The notes beneath the pieces are model-generated. The model saw only the letters and a program-made list of their open reading frames with translations, ran no database searches and was not told the origin of the DNA. A DNA stretch of 64,000 nt from Rheinheimera pleomorphica (GTDB taxonomy: Bacteria; Pseudomonadota; Gammaproteobacteria; Enterobacterales; Alteromonadaceae). The position numbers and the translations under genes were made by a program. Numbering within the stretch: the first letter of the stretch is position 1; each line of letters begins with the position of its first letter. Shown here piece by piece: positions 25,213 through 34,349 of the stretch. Location of the stretch: the NCBI RefSeq assembly GCF_011634895.1, contig NZ_SIRR01000031.1, positions 303,932 to 367,931 on the forward strand, written 5' to 3'.

Positions 25213-25921
25213 CATCACTTCCCTGCGCAGCTGCGGCATCAACTGTCGGTATTAAACGGGCAATACGACTAATATAAGTCATAGTTAGCGGCTGCCAAAA
25301 TGGCGCCAATGTCTGCTCGCTCTTGATCAGAGTGCCGCTGGCAGTGTCAAACCAAAAGCGGTTTTGCCAGCTATCATCAAACCGCAGATACGCTGATTTA
25401 TTCTCATACTGCACATGCTCAACCACTAAAGTCGTTTGCAACGGCTGCTGAAAAAACTCTAGTGTCTGCCCGGGTATTACCTCGAAGCGCGAACGCAAGC
25501 CATAGCCATATTCACCACTTTGCCAGTCGGCCAGACGTAACCAGCTGCTGTCAGCGCTAATTTTGTCACTGTTACGCAGCGGGTCGGCTGTGGTATTGGT
25601 TAAATACAGTAAATCATTGCTAAAGCCCAGGGTGCGCACTAACCGGCCCTGCTCCATCACCAGCAGCGCATTATCAGCTGAAATCCACTTATGCTGACCA
25701 GCCTCAATGTAATATAACGCCATAGCAGCCACGGCGCGTTCACCATGCTTTACATACAATAAGTCTGAGGGCGCATTGAGGACCTCAGTCAGGCTTAGCT
25801 GAACATCTTCAGATTTGGCAAATGCCAGCTGTAAATTATCAATATACGAGTGGTAAGTGCCAGCACAGGCGGTAAGCGTAAGCAGCAAGGCGCCGCTAAA
25901 AACAGTTTTAACAAAAGCCAT
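25202..25921 (-). CDS. yjbF: YjbF-like lipoprotein
   Basis: The 239-residue protein is a lipoprotein of the YjbF/GfcB family. The signal sequence ends in a clear lipobox, LTACAG, so Cys near residue 19 should be lipidated. Family features are YIDNLQLAFAKSEDVQLSLTEVLNAPSDLLYV, and EMEQGRL-like VMEQGRLVRTLGFSNDL. It is the first gene of the yjbFGH unit and lies downstream of yjbE behind a terminator. The ATG at 25921 was chosen over a GTG one codon upstream. Confidence 0.87.
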   Translation of the reverse strand: MAFVKTVFSGALLLTLTACAGTYHSYIDNLQLAFAKSEDVQLSLTEVLNAPSDLLYVKHGERAVAAMALYYIEAGQHKWISADNALLVMEQGRLVRTLGFSNDLLYLTNTTADPLRNSDKISADSSWLRLADWQSGEYGYGLRSRFEVIPGQTLEFFQQPLQTTLVVEHVQYENKSAYLRFDDSWQNRFWFDTASGTLIKSEQTLAPFWQPLTMTYISRIARLIPTVDAAAAQGSDDAK

Positions 25922-25968
25922 CACAGTTAAATGCCTGCTAAATTAAATAGTCCATTAATTATCTTGCA

Positions 25969-25994
25969 ATAAAAAAGCCGCCAACTGGCGGCTT
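25969..25994 (-). terminator. terminator between yjbE and yjbF
   Basis: aagccgcc (25975-25982) pairs with ggcggctt (25987-25994) around aact, and the minus-strand downstream sequence is a run of six T residues (complement of 25969-25974 and adjacent bases). It should end most yjbE transcripts, with partial read-through into yjbFGH. Confidence 0.85.
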
Positions 25995-26014
25995 AAACAA
26001 CAGCTAACTTAGCA

Positions 26015-26341
26015 TTATTGGGCTGAATAAGTATAAGTTACCGTCATGGTATTAGTGCCAGTGCCCGTTACCGTAGTACCAGTACAAATGCCGTTTACCG
26101 GAGCACCGTCACCCGCATTACAGGTATCGGCATCTGGGCCTGGGCCTGGGTTAACCGTTGAACCACGGTTGTTAGAAATAACAGCCGCTGCAACAGCAAC
26201 GCCAACCACACCAGCTGCTACAGTAGTAGTAGCAACACCGCCGATAGTGCCTTCTTTTGCGTTAGCGCCACCAGCAGCTTCCTGTGCGTTAACACCGGCT
26301 GATAAAGCCATTACCGCAGCAGCAATAATTAATTTTTTCAT
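26015..26341 (-). CDS. yjbE: YjbE-like small exported protein
   Basis: The 108-residue protein begins MKKLIIAAAVMALSAGVNA, a signal peptide, followed by a Gly/Ala/Thr/Val-rich stretch (TTTVAAGVVGVAVAAAV) and a Thr/Gly-rich tail (GTTVTGTGTNTMTVTYTYSAQ). The composition and its position just before yjbFGH match YjbE (GfcA), a small secreted protein of the exopolysaccharide secretion operon whose exact role is unknown. It has two central cysteines (CNAGDGAPVNGIC) that could form a disulfide, unlike the shorter E. coli protein. Confidence 0.75.
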   Translation of the reverse strand: MKKLIIAAAVMALSAGVNAQEAAGGANAKEGTIGGVATTTVAAGVVGVAVAAAVISNNRGSTVNPGPGPDADTCNAGDGAPVNGICTGTTVTGTGTNTMTVTYTYSAQ

Positions 26342-26465
26342 AGCAATTCCCTCAATAACAAACTTAAGTTTCCAGTTAGTGGAAGATTAAACTAAAGCCA
26401 AGGCTTACTCAACCACTAAATGCGTTTTTGTCGCATTTTTTTGCAGCTTACTGTTAACCTTTTGG

Positions 26466-28448
26466 CTAGCAATATTTTTTGCCTGCGGCGACCGCTCCGG
26501 CTCTGTTCGTCGTATTATCAGCCACCACATTAAGCGAAACCGCTGCAGGAGCGAACTGTTCCGGGTCACCGCCCGCCTTTACCACTAAATCACTACTGGC
26601 ACAGCTATAATTAAAGCCGGTGGGGGCAACGCGCATCAGTTCGATAATATCTTCCACCGCAAAGCTATCGCACAACACATCCAGTTGCGTCAGTAATGCT
26701 TCCATATCCGGCCAACTTAAACATATTTCATCCGCTGCCATAATGCGGGGGTGCGCCGTTTCACGCACATGCTCTCCAATCAGGAGCTCTTCATACAGTT
26801 TTTCGCCCGGGCGCAGACCAGAAAACTTAATTTCAATATCACCATTAGGGTGTACTTCGTCTTTCACTTCCAGCCCCATCAGGTGGATCATGCGTTTAGC
26901 CAAATCGGCTATTTTCACCGGCTCGCCCATATCCAATACAAAGACATCGCCGCCCTGGCCCATGGCACCGGCTTGCAGTACTAACTGCGCCGCCTCAGGT
27001 ATGGTCATAAAGTAACGGATAATGTCTTTGTGTGTCACCGTTACCGGTCCACCTTTTCGAATTTGCTCCCGAAACAGCGGCACCACAGAGCCACTGGAGC
27101 CCAGCACATTACCAAAGCGCACCATACAAAAGCGGGTGCTGTTTTGTCGCTGCGCTAACGCCTGCAGCACCAGCTCAGCTAGCCGTTTAGAGGCGCCCAT
27201 TACATTAGTTGGCCTTACCGCTTTATCCGTAGAGATAAGTACAAAAGTCTCTACACCACTGGCAATGGCTGCCTCTGCAGCATACCAGGTGCCAAACACA
27301 TTGTTTCGCACTCCCTCTACCACATTGTACTCTACCAAAGGCACATGCTTATAAGCGGCGGCGTGATATACTGTCTGCACTTTAAACGCTTTCATTACGG
27401 TTTCCAGCCGGCTACCCCGTTGCACCGTGCCCATAACTGGAATAAGTTGAATATCCAATTCACGCTGTTTGATCAGTACGCTGAGTTCCTGTTCGACGTT
27501 ATAAAGACTAAATTCGGATAACTCAAACAGCACCAGAACTTTGGGTTCACAGGTAATAATTTGCCGGCATAATTCAGAGCCGATAGAACCACCGGCGCCG
27601 GTCACCATAACCACTTTGCCTTGAATATTCGCCTGCATCAACTTGGCTTTAGGAGCTACCGGATCCCGTCCTAGTAAATCTTCAATCTTCACATCCTGCA
27701 GCTCGTCTATCCGCATCGAGCCATCAACCAGGTCGCTCATCCCCGGAATAGACTGCACCGGTATTGGCAGCTCCTCTAAGGCATCCAGCACTTCGCGTCG
27801 CCGCGCCCGGCTAACCGAGGGTAACGCCAATAAAATACGGCTGATATTATGCGATTTAATCAAACTGGTGATCTGCGCTGGCGCGCCTACTGGCACCCCC
27901 AGAATCGTCGAGCGATGTAAAGTGGTATCATCGTCGACAAAGACTATCGGGTGATATTGTTCGCCATTCATCAGCGCCTGCGCCAGCTGACGGCCAGACG
28001 AGCCGGCACCATATATTAACACCCGCTCTTTATGACCATTATTGCGCTGCACTAAAAACATCCGCGCCAGCAACCGTAGACCGCCAGAGCTGATTAGTGA
28101 CAAAATAGCATAGACAAAAATCAGGTTACCTTTGTCTTGCACCTGTAAGACACCAAACAATAACGCCAGCACAAAAGCACTGCTGACAATACCTGCCAGC
28201 ACAGCACCCAACGCATGCTGACCAATGTAGCGGATTACCGCACGGTACAATCCCAGCTTAGTAAAAATAAATAAGGTAATTGGCAGGGTAATAGCAAAGG
28301 CTAACGCTATTTCAGCGACATCGGTTTGCTCCTCGTGCTGTGTTAACACATAGGCAGCAAAAAGAGAACTGATTAAGAAAAACATGTCTGAAATCACAGA
28401 GATCAAACGTTTTACTGCCCTGGGCAACCCCAGCAACCATGCCAGCAT
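26466..28448 (-). CDS. membrane-bound NDP-sugar 4,6-dehydratase (WbpM/CapD/FlaA1 family)
   Basis: The family dehydrates UDP-GlcNAc or related sugars in the first step to deoxy-amino sugars. The 660-residue form has four N-terminal membrane segments, a first Rossmann domain (YGAGSSGRQLAQAL, about residue 140) and a second catalytic SDR domain with VTGAGGSIGSELCRQI (about residue 285), YHAAAYKHVPLVE and STDKAVRPTNVMGASKR, where the usual Tyr is replaced by Met as in WbpM. The ATG at 28448 follows a ggag seven bases upstream; a GTG at 28466 is possible. It is near other polysaccharide genes. Confidence 0.92.
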   Translation of the reverse strand: MLAWLLGLPRAVKRLISVISDMFFLISSLFAAYVLTQHEEQTDVAEIALAFAITLPITLFIFTKLGLYRAVIRYIGQHALGAVLAGIVSSAFVLALLFGVLQVQDKGNLIFVYAILSLISSGGLRLLARMFLVQRNNGHKERVLIYGAGSSGRQLAQALMNGEQYHPIVFVDDDTTLHRSTILGVPVGAPAQITSLIKSHNISRILLALPSVSRARRREVLDALEELPIPVQSIPGMSDLVDGSMRIDELQDVKIEDLLGRDPVAPKAKLMQANIQGKVVMVTGAGGSIGSELCRQIITCEPKVLVLFELSEFSLYNVEQELSVLIKQRELDIQLIPVMGTVQRGSRLETVMKAFKVQTVYHAAAYKHVPLVEYNVVEGVRNNVFGTWYAAEAAIASGVETFVLISTDKAVRPTNVMGASKRLAELVLQALAQRQNSTRFCMVRFGNVLGSSGSVVPLFREQIRKGGPVTVTHKDIIRYFMTIPEAAQLVLQAGAMGQGGDVFVLDMGEPVKIADLAKRMIHLMGLEVKDEVHPNGDIEIKFSGLRPGEKLYEELLIGEHVRETAHPRIMAADEICLSWPDMEALLTQLDVLCDSFAVEDIIELMRVAPTGFNYSCASSDLVVKAGGDPEQFAPAAVSLNVVADNTTNRAGAVAAGKKYC

Positions 28449-28542
28449 TAATAACTCCAACAACACTGCCAGCCGGTACGGCCAGCAAAAATCAATTTAA
28501 ACTGGCGCTAGTATAGCACTGATGCCACTGCGCCATCAGGTT

Positions 28543-29718
28543 TCAGTCACTACCGAACAGATCGCGGGTATACACTTTATCGGCGACATCCGCCAGGGCG
28601 TCACTGCGCCGGTTGGCCACTATCACATCAGAGAGCTGTTTAAACTCAGCTAAGTCAGTAATAACCCTGCTGTTATAAAACTGAGCCTGCTTCAGCTCTG
28701 GCTCATACACTACCACCTCAACACCTTTGGCTTTAATGCGCTTCATAATGCCCTGTATTGCCGAAGCACGGAAATTATCAGAGCCGGCCTTCATCACCAG
28801 CCGATACACACCCACAATTGTCGGGTTACGTTTTAATATTGATTCTGCGATAAAATCTTTGCGGGTGCGGTTGGCATCTACTATCGCCTGGATCATATTA
28901 TTCGGCACGTCACTGTAGTTGGCCAGCAGCTGTTTAGTATCTTTGGGCAGGCAATAGCCGCCATAACCAAAACTGGGGTTATTGTAATGTTTACCAATCC
29001 GCGGGTCTAAGCCTACCCCTTCAATGATTTGCCGGCTATCCAGGCCATGGCTTTCAGCATAGCTATCCAGCTCGTTAAAATACGCTACCCGCATCGCTAA
29101 ATAGGTATTGCTAAACAGCTTAATCGCTTCGGCTTCAGTACTGTCAGTAAATAATAGCGGTATATCTTGTTTTATAGCGCCTTGCTGTAACAAAGCAGCA
29201 AAGTGCTGCGCCCGCTCGCTTTGCTCGCCAACAATAATGCGTGATGGATACAAGTTGTCATACAAGGCCCGGCCTTCGCGCAAAAACTCAGGCGAAAATA
29301 TCAGGTTAGCTGTGGAGAATTTTTGCCGTGCCGACGCAGTGTATCCCACCGGCACCGTCGATTTAATGACCATAACGGCATCAGGGTTAATCGCTATTAC
29401 ATCTTTAATTACCGCTTCTACACTTTGGGTATTAAAGTAATTCGTCTGAGGATCGTAATCGGTGGGCGTAGCAATAATGACAAAATCAGCATCAGCAAAG
29501 GCCAGTTGCTTATCCAGTGTAGCGGTAAAGTTAAGCGTTTTATTGCGCAGAAAATCACTGATTTCCTGATCTTCAATCGGCGATTTTCTGGCGTTTAACA
29601 GCGCCACCTTTTCAGGCACGATATCCAGCGCCACCACATTATTATGCTGGGCCAGCAACATGGCGTTAGACAAGCCAACATAACCGGTGCCGGCAACGGC
29701 AATTTTCACCCCTGACAT
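28543..29718 (-). CDS. ugd: UDP-glucose 6-dehydrogenase
   Basis: The enzyme oxidises UDP-glucose to UDP-glucuronate with two NAD molecules, supplying uronic acid for polysaccharide. The 391-residue protein has the N-terminal Rossmann motif [49 protein letters not shown] and the catalytic cysteine in [17 protein letters not shown]. The short length and sequence pattern match the E. coli Ugd/Salmonella type. It lies between the WbpM-like and MBL genes on one strand, with ggaag seven bases upstream of the ATG. Confidence 0.95.
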   Translation of the reverse strand: MSGVKIAVAGTGYVGLSNAMLLAQHNNVVALDIVPEKVALLNARKSPIEDQEISDFLRNKTLNFTATLDKQLAFADADFVIIATPTDYDPQTNYFNTQSVEAVIKDVIAINPDAVMVIKSTVPVGYTASARQKFSTANLIFSPEFLREGRALYDNLYPSRIIVGEQSERAQHFAALLQQGAIKQDIPLLFTDSTEAEAIKLFSNTYLAMRVAYFNELDSYAESHGLDSRQIIEGVGLDPRIGKHYNNPSFGYGGYCLPKDTKQLLANYSDVPNNMIQAIVDANRTRKDFIAESILKRNPTIVGVYRLVMKAGSDNFRASAIQGIMKRIKAKGVEVVVYEPELKQAQFYNSRVITDLAEFKQLSDVIVANRRSDALADVADKVYTRDLFGSD

Positions 29719-29766
29719 ACTCTTCCTTTACCTGCCTGCACAGGCTTGTTTCTAAAATAACTAAAA

Positions 29767-31176
29767 TCAGCTGGCAATAATAGCATTAATCCCCAATGCT
29801 AAAAAAGCACTCTGTAGCGCCTGTTTAGCACTATTATCGCCATGCACTATCCGCACTTGCTCTGGTTTGCGTCGCATACGGGCAACAAAGTTAATTAAGC
29901 CTGTTTTATCAGCATGGGCTGAATAACCGCTTAATGTGATAATTTCCGCCGCTATCTGGATGCGCTCACCGTCAATGTCGACATAGCCGCTTTGTGGCCC
30001 ATGAGTTTGTATTGCTGCGCCAAGCGTACCGCGCGCCTGATAACCAACAAACACCACCTGGTGCGCGTTGTCCGCCAATAAGGCTTTTAAATAATTTACC
30101 ACCCGGCCGCCTTCGCACATACCACTGGCAGCAATGACTATCGCCGGCTGGCGGCTTTGGGCTAAAAACTGCACCAGCGCCAAATGCTGGTCATGGCCAT
30201 CGATAGTATGTAATTGCTCAAAGCTCAGCGGATGGCGGCCTTGTTTGAGCCGGTTGCGTGCTTCAGCATCCCAATGCGGCTTTAGCGCGTCATAAGCTTT
30301 ATTAAAGCGGGCTGCCAGCGGCGAGTCGACAATAATTTGTAGCTGGTCCCAGCGCAAATGCTGATGAATTTTCTGCCCGCGCAGGCGATGAATAATAGCT
30401 TCCAGCTCATACAACAACTCCTGGGTGCGGCCAATACTAAAGGCCGGAAACAACACAGTGCCGTTATCGTTAAGTGAGTGCAAAAGCACCTGTTCTAAAC
30501 GTTTAATCCGGCTGCGTCTGTCACCGTGTACTCTGTCGCCATAGGTGCTTTCAATCACGACCTCATCGGCGGCATAAGGTGACTTAGGCGCTGGCAACAA
30601 CGGTGCATAGGGAGCGCCTAAGTCGCCGGAAAACACCGTTTTATAACCGTTTTTTAGCGGCGTATTGTGCTTAAGCTCAACATAGGCCGAACCTAAAATA
30701 TGGCCGGCAGGTTGAAAGCGCAGCTTAGCCGCACCACCGGCAAGCGCCGGCAAAGCTATCCAGCTATTGAAAGCACAAGGCACGAGTTGACGGCGCAGCC
30801 GCGCTAAAAAGCCGTTAACTAATGTTGCATCGCGGCTAATACCCATTTTTACCGCATCTTCCAATACCAGCGGCAATAACGTGGCCGACGCCTGGGTACA
30901 ATAGATAGGGCCGCCAAAACCTGCGGCCAGCAAATAGGGTATCCGTCCGACATGATCAATATGCACATGGGTGACAATCAAGGCTTTAATATGACTAATA
31001 TCAAAACCAATTTGCGGCGCGCCGGCTGCCCCCGAGCTCGACACTTCAGCGCCCTGAAACAAACCGCAGTCAATTAACAGGCCGTAATCAGCCGCTAAGC
31101 GGTATTCATGACAAGAGCCGGTCACGCCATCTACAGCGCCGTGGTGAATAAATTGCGGTTTAACATATAACGCCAT
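29767..31176 (-). CDS. beta-CASP metallo-beta-lactamase fold hydrolase (YSH1/RNase J-like)
   Basis: The 469-residue protein has the metal-binding motif HVHIDHVG (HxHxDH), AGHILGSAYVEL, SGDLGAPYAPLLP, and the beta-CASP signatures FPAFSIGRTQELLYEL, IIVDSPLA and SGMCEGGRVVNYL, ending SGYSAHADKTGL. These place it in the archaeal-type CPSF/YSH1-like exonuclease or RNA-processing group. The substrate is unknown; RNA is expected by family. It lies between ugd and kpsC, whose products are glycan enzymes, an unusual location, and it is 39 bases downstream of kpsC. Confidence 0.88.
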   Translation of the reverse strand: MALYVKPQFIHHGAVDGVTGSCHEYRLAADYGLLIDCGLFQGAEVSSSGAAGAPQIGFDISHIKALIVTHVHIDHVGRIPYLLAAGFGGPIYCTQASATLLPLVLEDAVKMGISRDATLVNGFLARLRRQLVPCAFNSWIALPALAGGAAKLRFQPAGHILGSAYVELKHNTPLKNGYKTVFSGDLGAPYAPLLPAPKSPYAADEVVIESTYGDRVHGDRRSRIKRLEQVLLHSLNDNGTVLFPAFSIGRTQELLYELEAIIHRLRGQKIHQHLRWDQLQIIVDSPLAARFNKAYDALKPHWDAEARNRLKQGRHPLSFEQLHTIDGHDQHLALVQFLAQSRQPAIVIAASGMCEGGRVVNYLKALLADNAHQVVFVGYQARGTLGAAIQTHGPQSGYVDIDGERIQIAAEIITLSGYSAHADKTGLINFVARMRRKPEQVRIVHGDNSAKQALQSAFLALGINAIIAS

Positions 31177-31215
31177 AAAAAGTCCTTTTGATGGCCGGGG
31201 CGAGATTTTTGCGCC

Positions 31216-33210
31216 TTAAAAACGCCAGCAGCGCTGTAATAAGCGCATTAGCCGCCGTCTGACAGTCAGTCCCCGGTAAGCGCTGCGTTGCTGCTGCAAC
31301 TCCAATAACACCCGCTCCGGCGTGGTAAAGCAACCGGTCGTCGCGCTGATGTAGCTGGGGTACAGAATCAGACTAGCTGCCACCAACTCGCTTAGCAACA
31401 GTTTGCGCTGCCGGCGTGGCAGCGGATATATATCTGTTGTCAGCCCCCAACCGGCATAAAACGGCTGGCCGTAACACACCACTGTTACACCGCGCAACAA
31501 GGCTTCAAAGCCGGTCAGTGAGGTTAGCGTATGCACTTCATCAACCTGGCTCAGTAAGTGCGCCATATCGACATTGGCAATAACCTCATTGCAGTACTGT
31601 GCCGCAGCGCCGCAATCTGCCTGACCGGCAATACGCAAACCGGCCTGCACATCCGGGTGCGGTTTATACACGACATAAGCTGTGGGGTTAGCCGCCCTTA
31701 CCGCTTGTAACAAGGCCAGATTAGTCTTAAGCACCGGCGAGCCGTAACGAATAGAAGCATCAGACTCAACCTGACCGGGCACCAGCAGCACCCTGTTTGC
31801 TGCCGGCCGCTGCCAGCTCTGGCTACCAATATTATATTTAGTCATTTTTAACGTCAGCAAACGGTCAATCAATGCCGTCGAGCGCTCGCGCTCAGCGTCA
31901 GTAAACTGATGTTGTGACAGGATATTTTCCAGTAGTGACGGCGAACGGGCATCATAGTACATGCCTACATCATCCAGTACCCAGGATGCCGGTTGAGTTA
32001 AATCTGCGCCTAAGCCAACAGAGCGGATAAAACCATCTTCTACCCGCAGCTTATTTTCTCCGCTCTGTGCCCCCCAAACAACCTGATAACCATCGCTGGC
32101 AGGTGGCATGCCTTTGCCGACAAAACGTAAATCTGCACCTTGAAGAAAGCGCTTAAAGATAGCTTTTTTCCAGCGCGGTGGTGTCGCCAAGTATAACGGT
32201 CGGTCAAAACGGTTGCGCTCTAGGCGCTGCAATGCCAGCCACTGCATCAGTTGCTCCACCTCGCAGCATTGCCCGGTTTCGGGGTCAATATAACGCGGAT
32301 AGGCGACCAAAGCCGCATATACCAGCTGCTCCAGCGTCACCTTGCTGCGCCGCGCCGGCGCATTTTGTGCGTCAGTGGTTAAGCCCCAACCAGCATAAAA
32401 CGGCATACCAAAGGTAAATACCGGCTTTTGCCATAACAAGGCTTCAAACCCCATTTGTGAGGTAACACAAAATACCGCCTCAGCGTGCTGCAACAGCCCG
32501 GCCGGGTGTACGTCTTTGGCTAAAATAGTTACCCGCGCCCGGGTTGCCGCATCCAGCTCAGAGAAATAGCCGCGCTTTTTACCGGCAAACACATCGGGGT
32601 GAATTTTTAGCAACAGCTTGTGCTCAGGGTAGCGTGCCAACGCCGTTAGTAACATCTGGCTAAACGCCGCCTGATCGGCCATACCAAAAGCAATGGCAGC
32701 ATCGCCAAAGGTTTGATCCACCACCAACACGTAAGGCTCTGAGGTGGCAGGTTGATAATCCGGGCTGTGGTTATATTTTGACAGCGCCAGGCGCTGCCAC
32801 AACTGCACCAGATCACGCGCCCGTTGTTGTTGTTTCGCCGTTAAATCCCGACATACCAGCTGCTCCAGCCGTGACGGCGCTGTTGCATCATAATAAATGC
32901 CTACATCATCTAACACGACGGATAAAGGTGGTGTCTGACTGCCCAACCCCACCGAGCGTAAAAAACCATCTTCCAGGCGTAATAACGGCAACTTAAGCCT
33001 GCTTGCCAGCTGCCCGGCTTTTACTGCTGAGGGTTTTCGCCCCCAGGCCAGCACTGCAGCGGCCTCAGCAGTACCAAACGGCCAACGTTGTTGTTTAATC
33101 GCCGCTGCGCCCAGTAAGGTGGTTAAGTGTGGAATAGCCGCCAAAGCAGCAGATGAACTGAGCAATGTTGCTGTAGTAGAATAGCTCAGCCGGGTACCCG
33201 AAAACGCCAC
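31216..33210 (-). CDS. kpsC: KpsC-like capsule beta-Kdo transferase
   Basis: KpsC builds the poly-Kdo linker that joins group 2-type capsules to lyso-phosphatidylglycerol. The 664-residue protein has two similar halves with the Capsule_synth pattern: LLRLEDGFLRSVGLG and VVLDDVGIYYDATAPSRLE in the first (about 75-115), and RVEDGFIRSVGLGADL and VLDDVGMYYDARSPSLLE in the second (about 390-425), each followed by LVLVDQTFGDA or LLVPGQVESDA. The start is a GTG at 33210 with aaggag well placed upstream. KpsS, its usual partner, is not in the window. Confidence 0.9.
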   Translation of the reverse strand: MAFSGTRLSYSTTATLLSSSAALAAIPHLTTLLGAAAIKQQRWPFGTAEAAAVLAWGRKPSAVKAGQLASRLKLPLLRLEDGFLRSVGLGSQTPPLSVVLDDVGIYYDATAPSRLEQLVCRDLTAKQQQRARDLVQLWQRLALSKYNHSPDYQPATSEPYVLVVDQTFGDAAIAFGMADQAAFSQMLLTALARYPEHKLLLKIHPDVFAGKKRGYFSELDAATRARVTILAKDVHPAGLLQHAEAVFCVTSQMGFEALLWQKPVFTFGMPFYAGWGLTTDAQNAPARRSKVTLEQLVYAALVAYPRYIDPETGQCCEVEQLMQWLALQRLERNRFDRPLYLATPPRWKKAIFKRFLQGADLRFVGKGMPPASDGYQVVWGAQSGENKLRVEDGFIRSVGLGADLTQPASWVLDDVGMYYDARSPSLLENILSQHQFTDAERERSTALIDRLLTLKMTKYNIGSQSWQRPAANRVLLVPGQVESDASIRYGSPVLKTNLALLQAVRAANPTAYVVYKPHPDVQAGLRIAGQADCGAAAQYCNEVIANVDMAHLLSQVDEVHTLTSLTGFEALLRGVTVVCYGQPFYAGWGLTTDIYPLPRRQRKLLLSELVAASLILYPSYISATTGCFTTPERVLLELQQQRSAYRGLTVRRRLMRLLQRCWRF

Positions 33211-33317
33211 GCCCTTGGCTCCTTTTATGCTTATTTACGCTGCAGCCTTCGCAAGCATTGTTATTCTGCTGCAGTATTGTTTACAATTTGCCGCTAAATA
33301 CCGGCCCGGGAACTGTT

Positions 33318-34349
33318 TTGAATTTACTTCGCTTTGCTTTTGTCGCCTGCAATAAAAACCCGCAACGGTTTATGCAAGACCCTTCGTTTATCTATCGTTG
33401 CGAAAATCTGGCACTGGCATTAACGGCGCAGGGCCATCACACCAGCCTGCTGCACTATACACAATTGTCATCCCGCGCACAGTACGACGTCATTATTTTC
33501 CATCGTCCCAGCTACCGCTTTGGCTTTAACTGGCTGGTAAAAAAACTACGCAAACGCGGTGTTAAGCTATTGGCTGATATTGATGATTTAATTTTTTCCA
33601 GCCAGTATGCCCCGGTCAGCCCCGGCGTAATCAACCAACAAGTGAGTCTGGCGCAAACGCTAAAAAACTTCAGCGCTAATGCTAAAGCCCTGGCCAACTT
33701 TGATCTTATCAGCACCTCTACCGCCCCGCTGGCAGAAAAACTGCAACAACAGTACGCCTCAGCCCGGATATTAACGCTGCCTAACACTGTGCATCAAAGC
33801 TGGTATCAACACCGCGAACCAAGTGCTGAGCGCCCGCTGCGGCTGACGTATTTCCCCGGCACCCGCAGCCATGACCGTGATTTTGCCAGCATAGCGGCGC
33901 CACTAACAGCATTTTTACAGCAGTACCCGCAGGCGCAGCTGCACATTACCGGCCATCTTAACTGCCAGCTTAGCTGCCGCCCGGGCCAATTATTCATTCA
34001 TGATAAACAGCCCTTTGCCGATTACGCACATCATGTAGCACAAAGCAGCATTAATCTGGCACCACTGGAAAATACCGAATTTAATCAGCATAAGTCGGCG
34101 CTAAAAGCGATCGAGGCAGCCTATTTTAATGCCCCCACTGTCGCCAGCCCGATTGCCGACATGCAGCGTTTAAGCCATTGCGGCGCGCTACTGGCGCACA
34201 ATGACAACCAGTGGTTTGATACACTTTGCGCATTAACAAAACCAGACTACTATGCGTTGCAAAGCAGGCAATTACGCCAGCGCCTGCTCGCTACCGCCAA
34301 TGTTGACCAGCAAGCGCAGCACCTGCTGCAGTTTATCTACGCCGCATGA
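33318..34349 (+). CDS. GT4-like glycosyltransferase
   Basis: The protein (about 343 residues) begins LNLLRFAFVACNKNPQRFMQ and has a glycosyltransferase GT-B shape, with KLLADIDDLIFS and a late acceptor/donor segment INLAPLENTEFNQHKSALKAIEAAYF that resembles the C-terminal EX7E-type region of GT4 enzymes. Donor and acceptor are unknown. The start is uncertain: no ATG fits, and I chose a TTG at 33318 with ggga upstream; another TTG at 33258 would add 20 residues. Its stop overlaps the next gene by 4 bases. It is divergent from kpsC. Confidence 0.72.
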   Translation: MNLLRFAFVACNKNPQRFMQDPSFIYRCENLALALTAQGHHTSLLHYTQLSSRAQYDVIIFHRPSYRFGFNWLVKKLRKRGVKLLADIDDLIFSSQYAPVSPGVINQQVSLAQTLKNFSANAKALANFDLISTSTAPLAEKLQQQYASARILTLPNTVHQSWYQHREPSAERPLRLTYFPGTRSHDRDFASIAAPLTAFLQQYPQAQLHITGHLNCQLSCRPGQLFIHDKQPFADYAHHVAQSSINLAPLENTEFNQHKSALKAIEAAYFNAPTVASPIADMQRLSHCGALLAHNDNQWFDTLCALTKPDYYALQSRQLRQRLLATANVDQQAQHLLQFIYAA

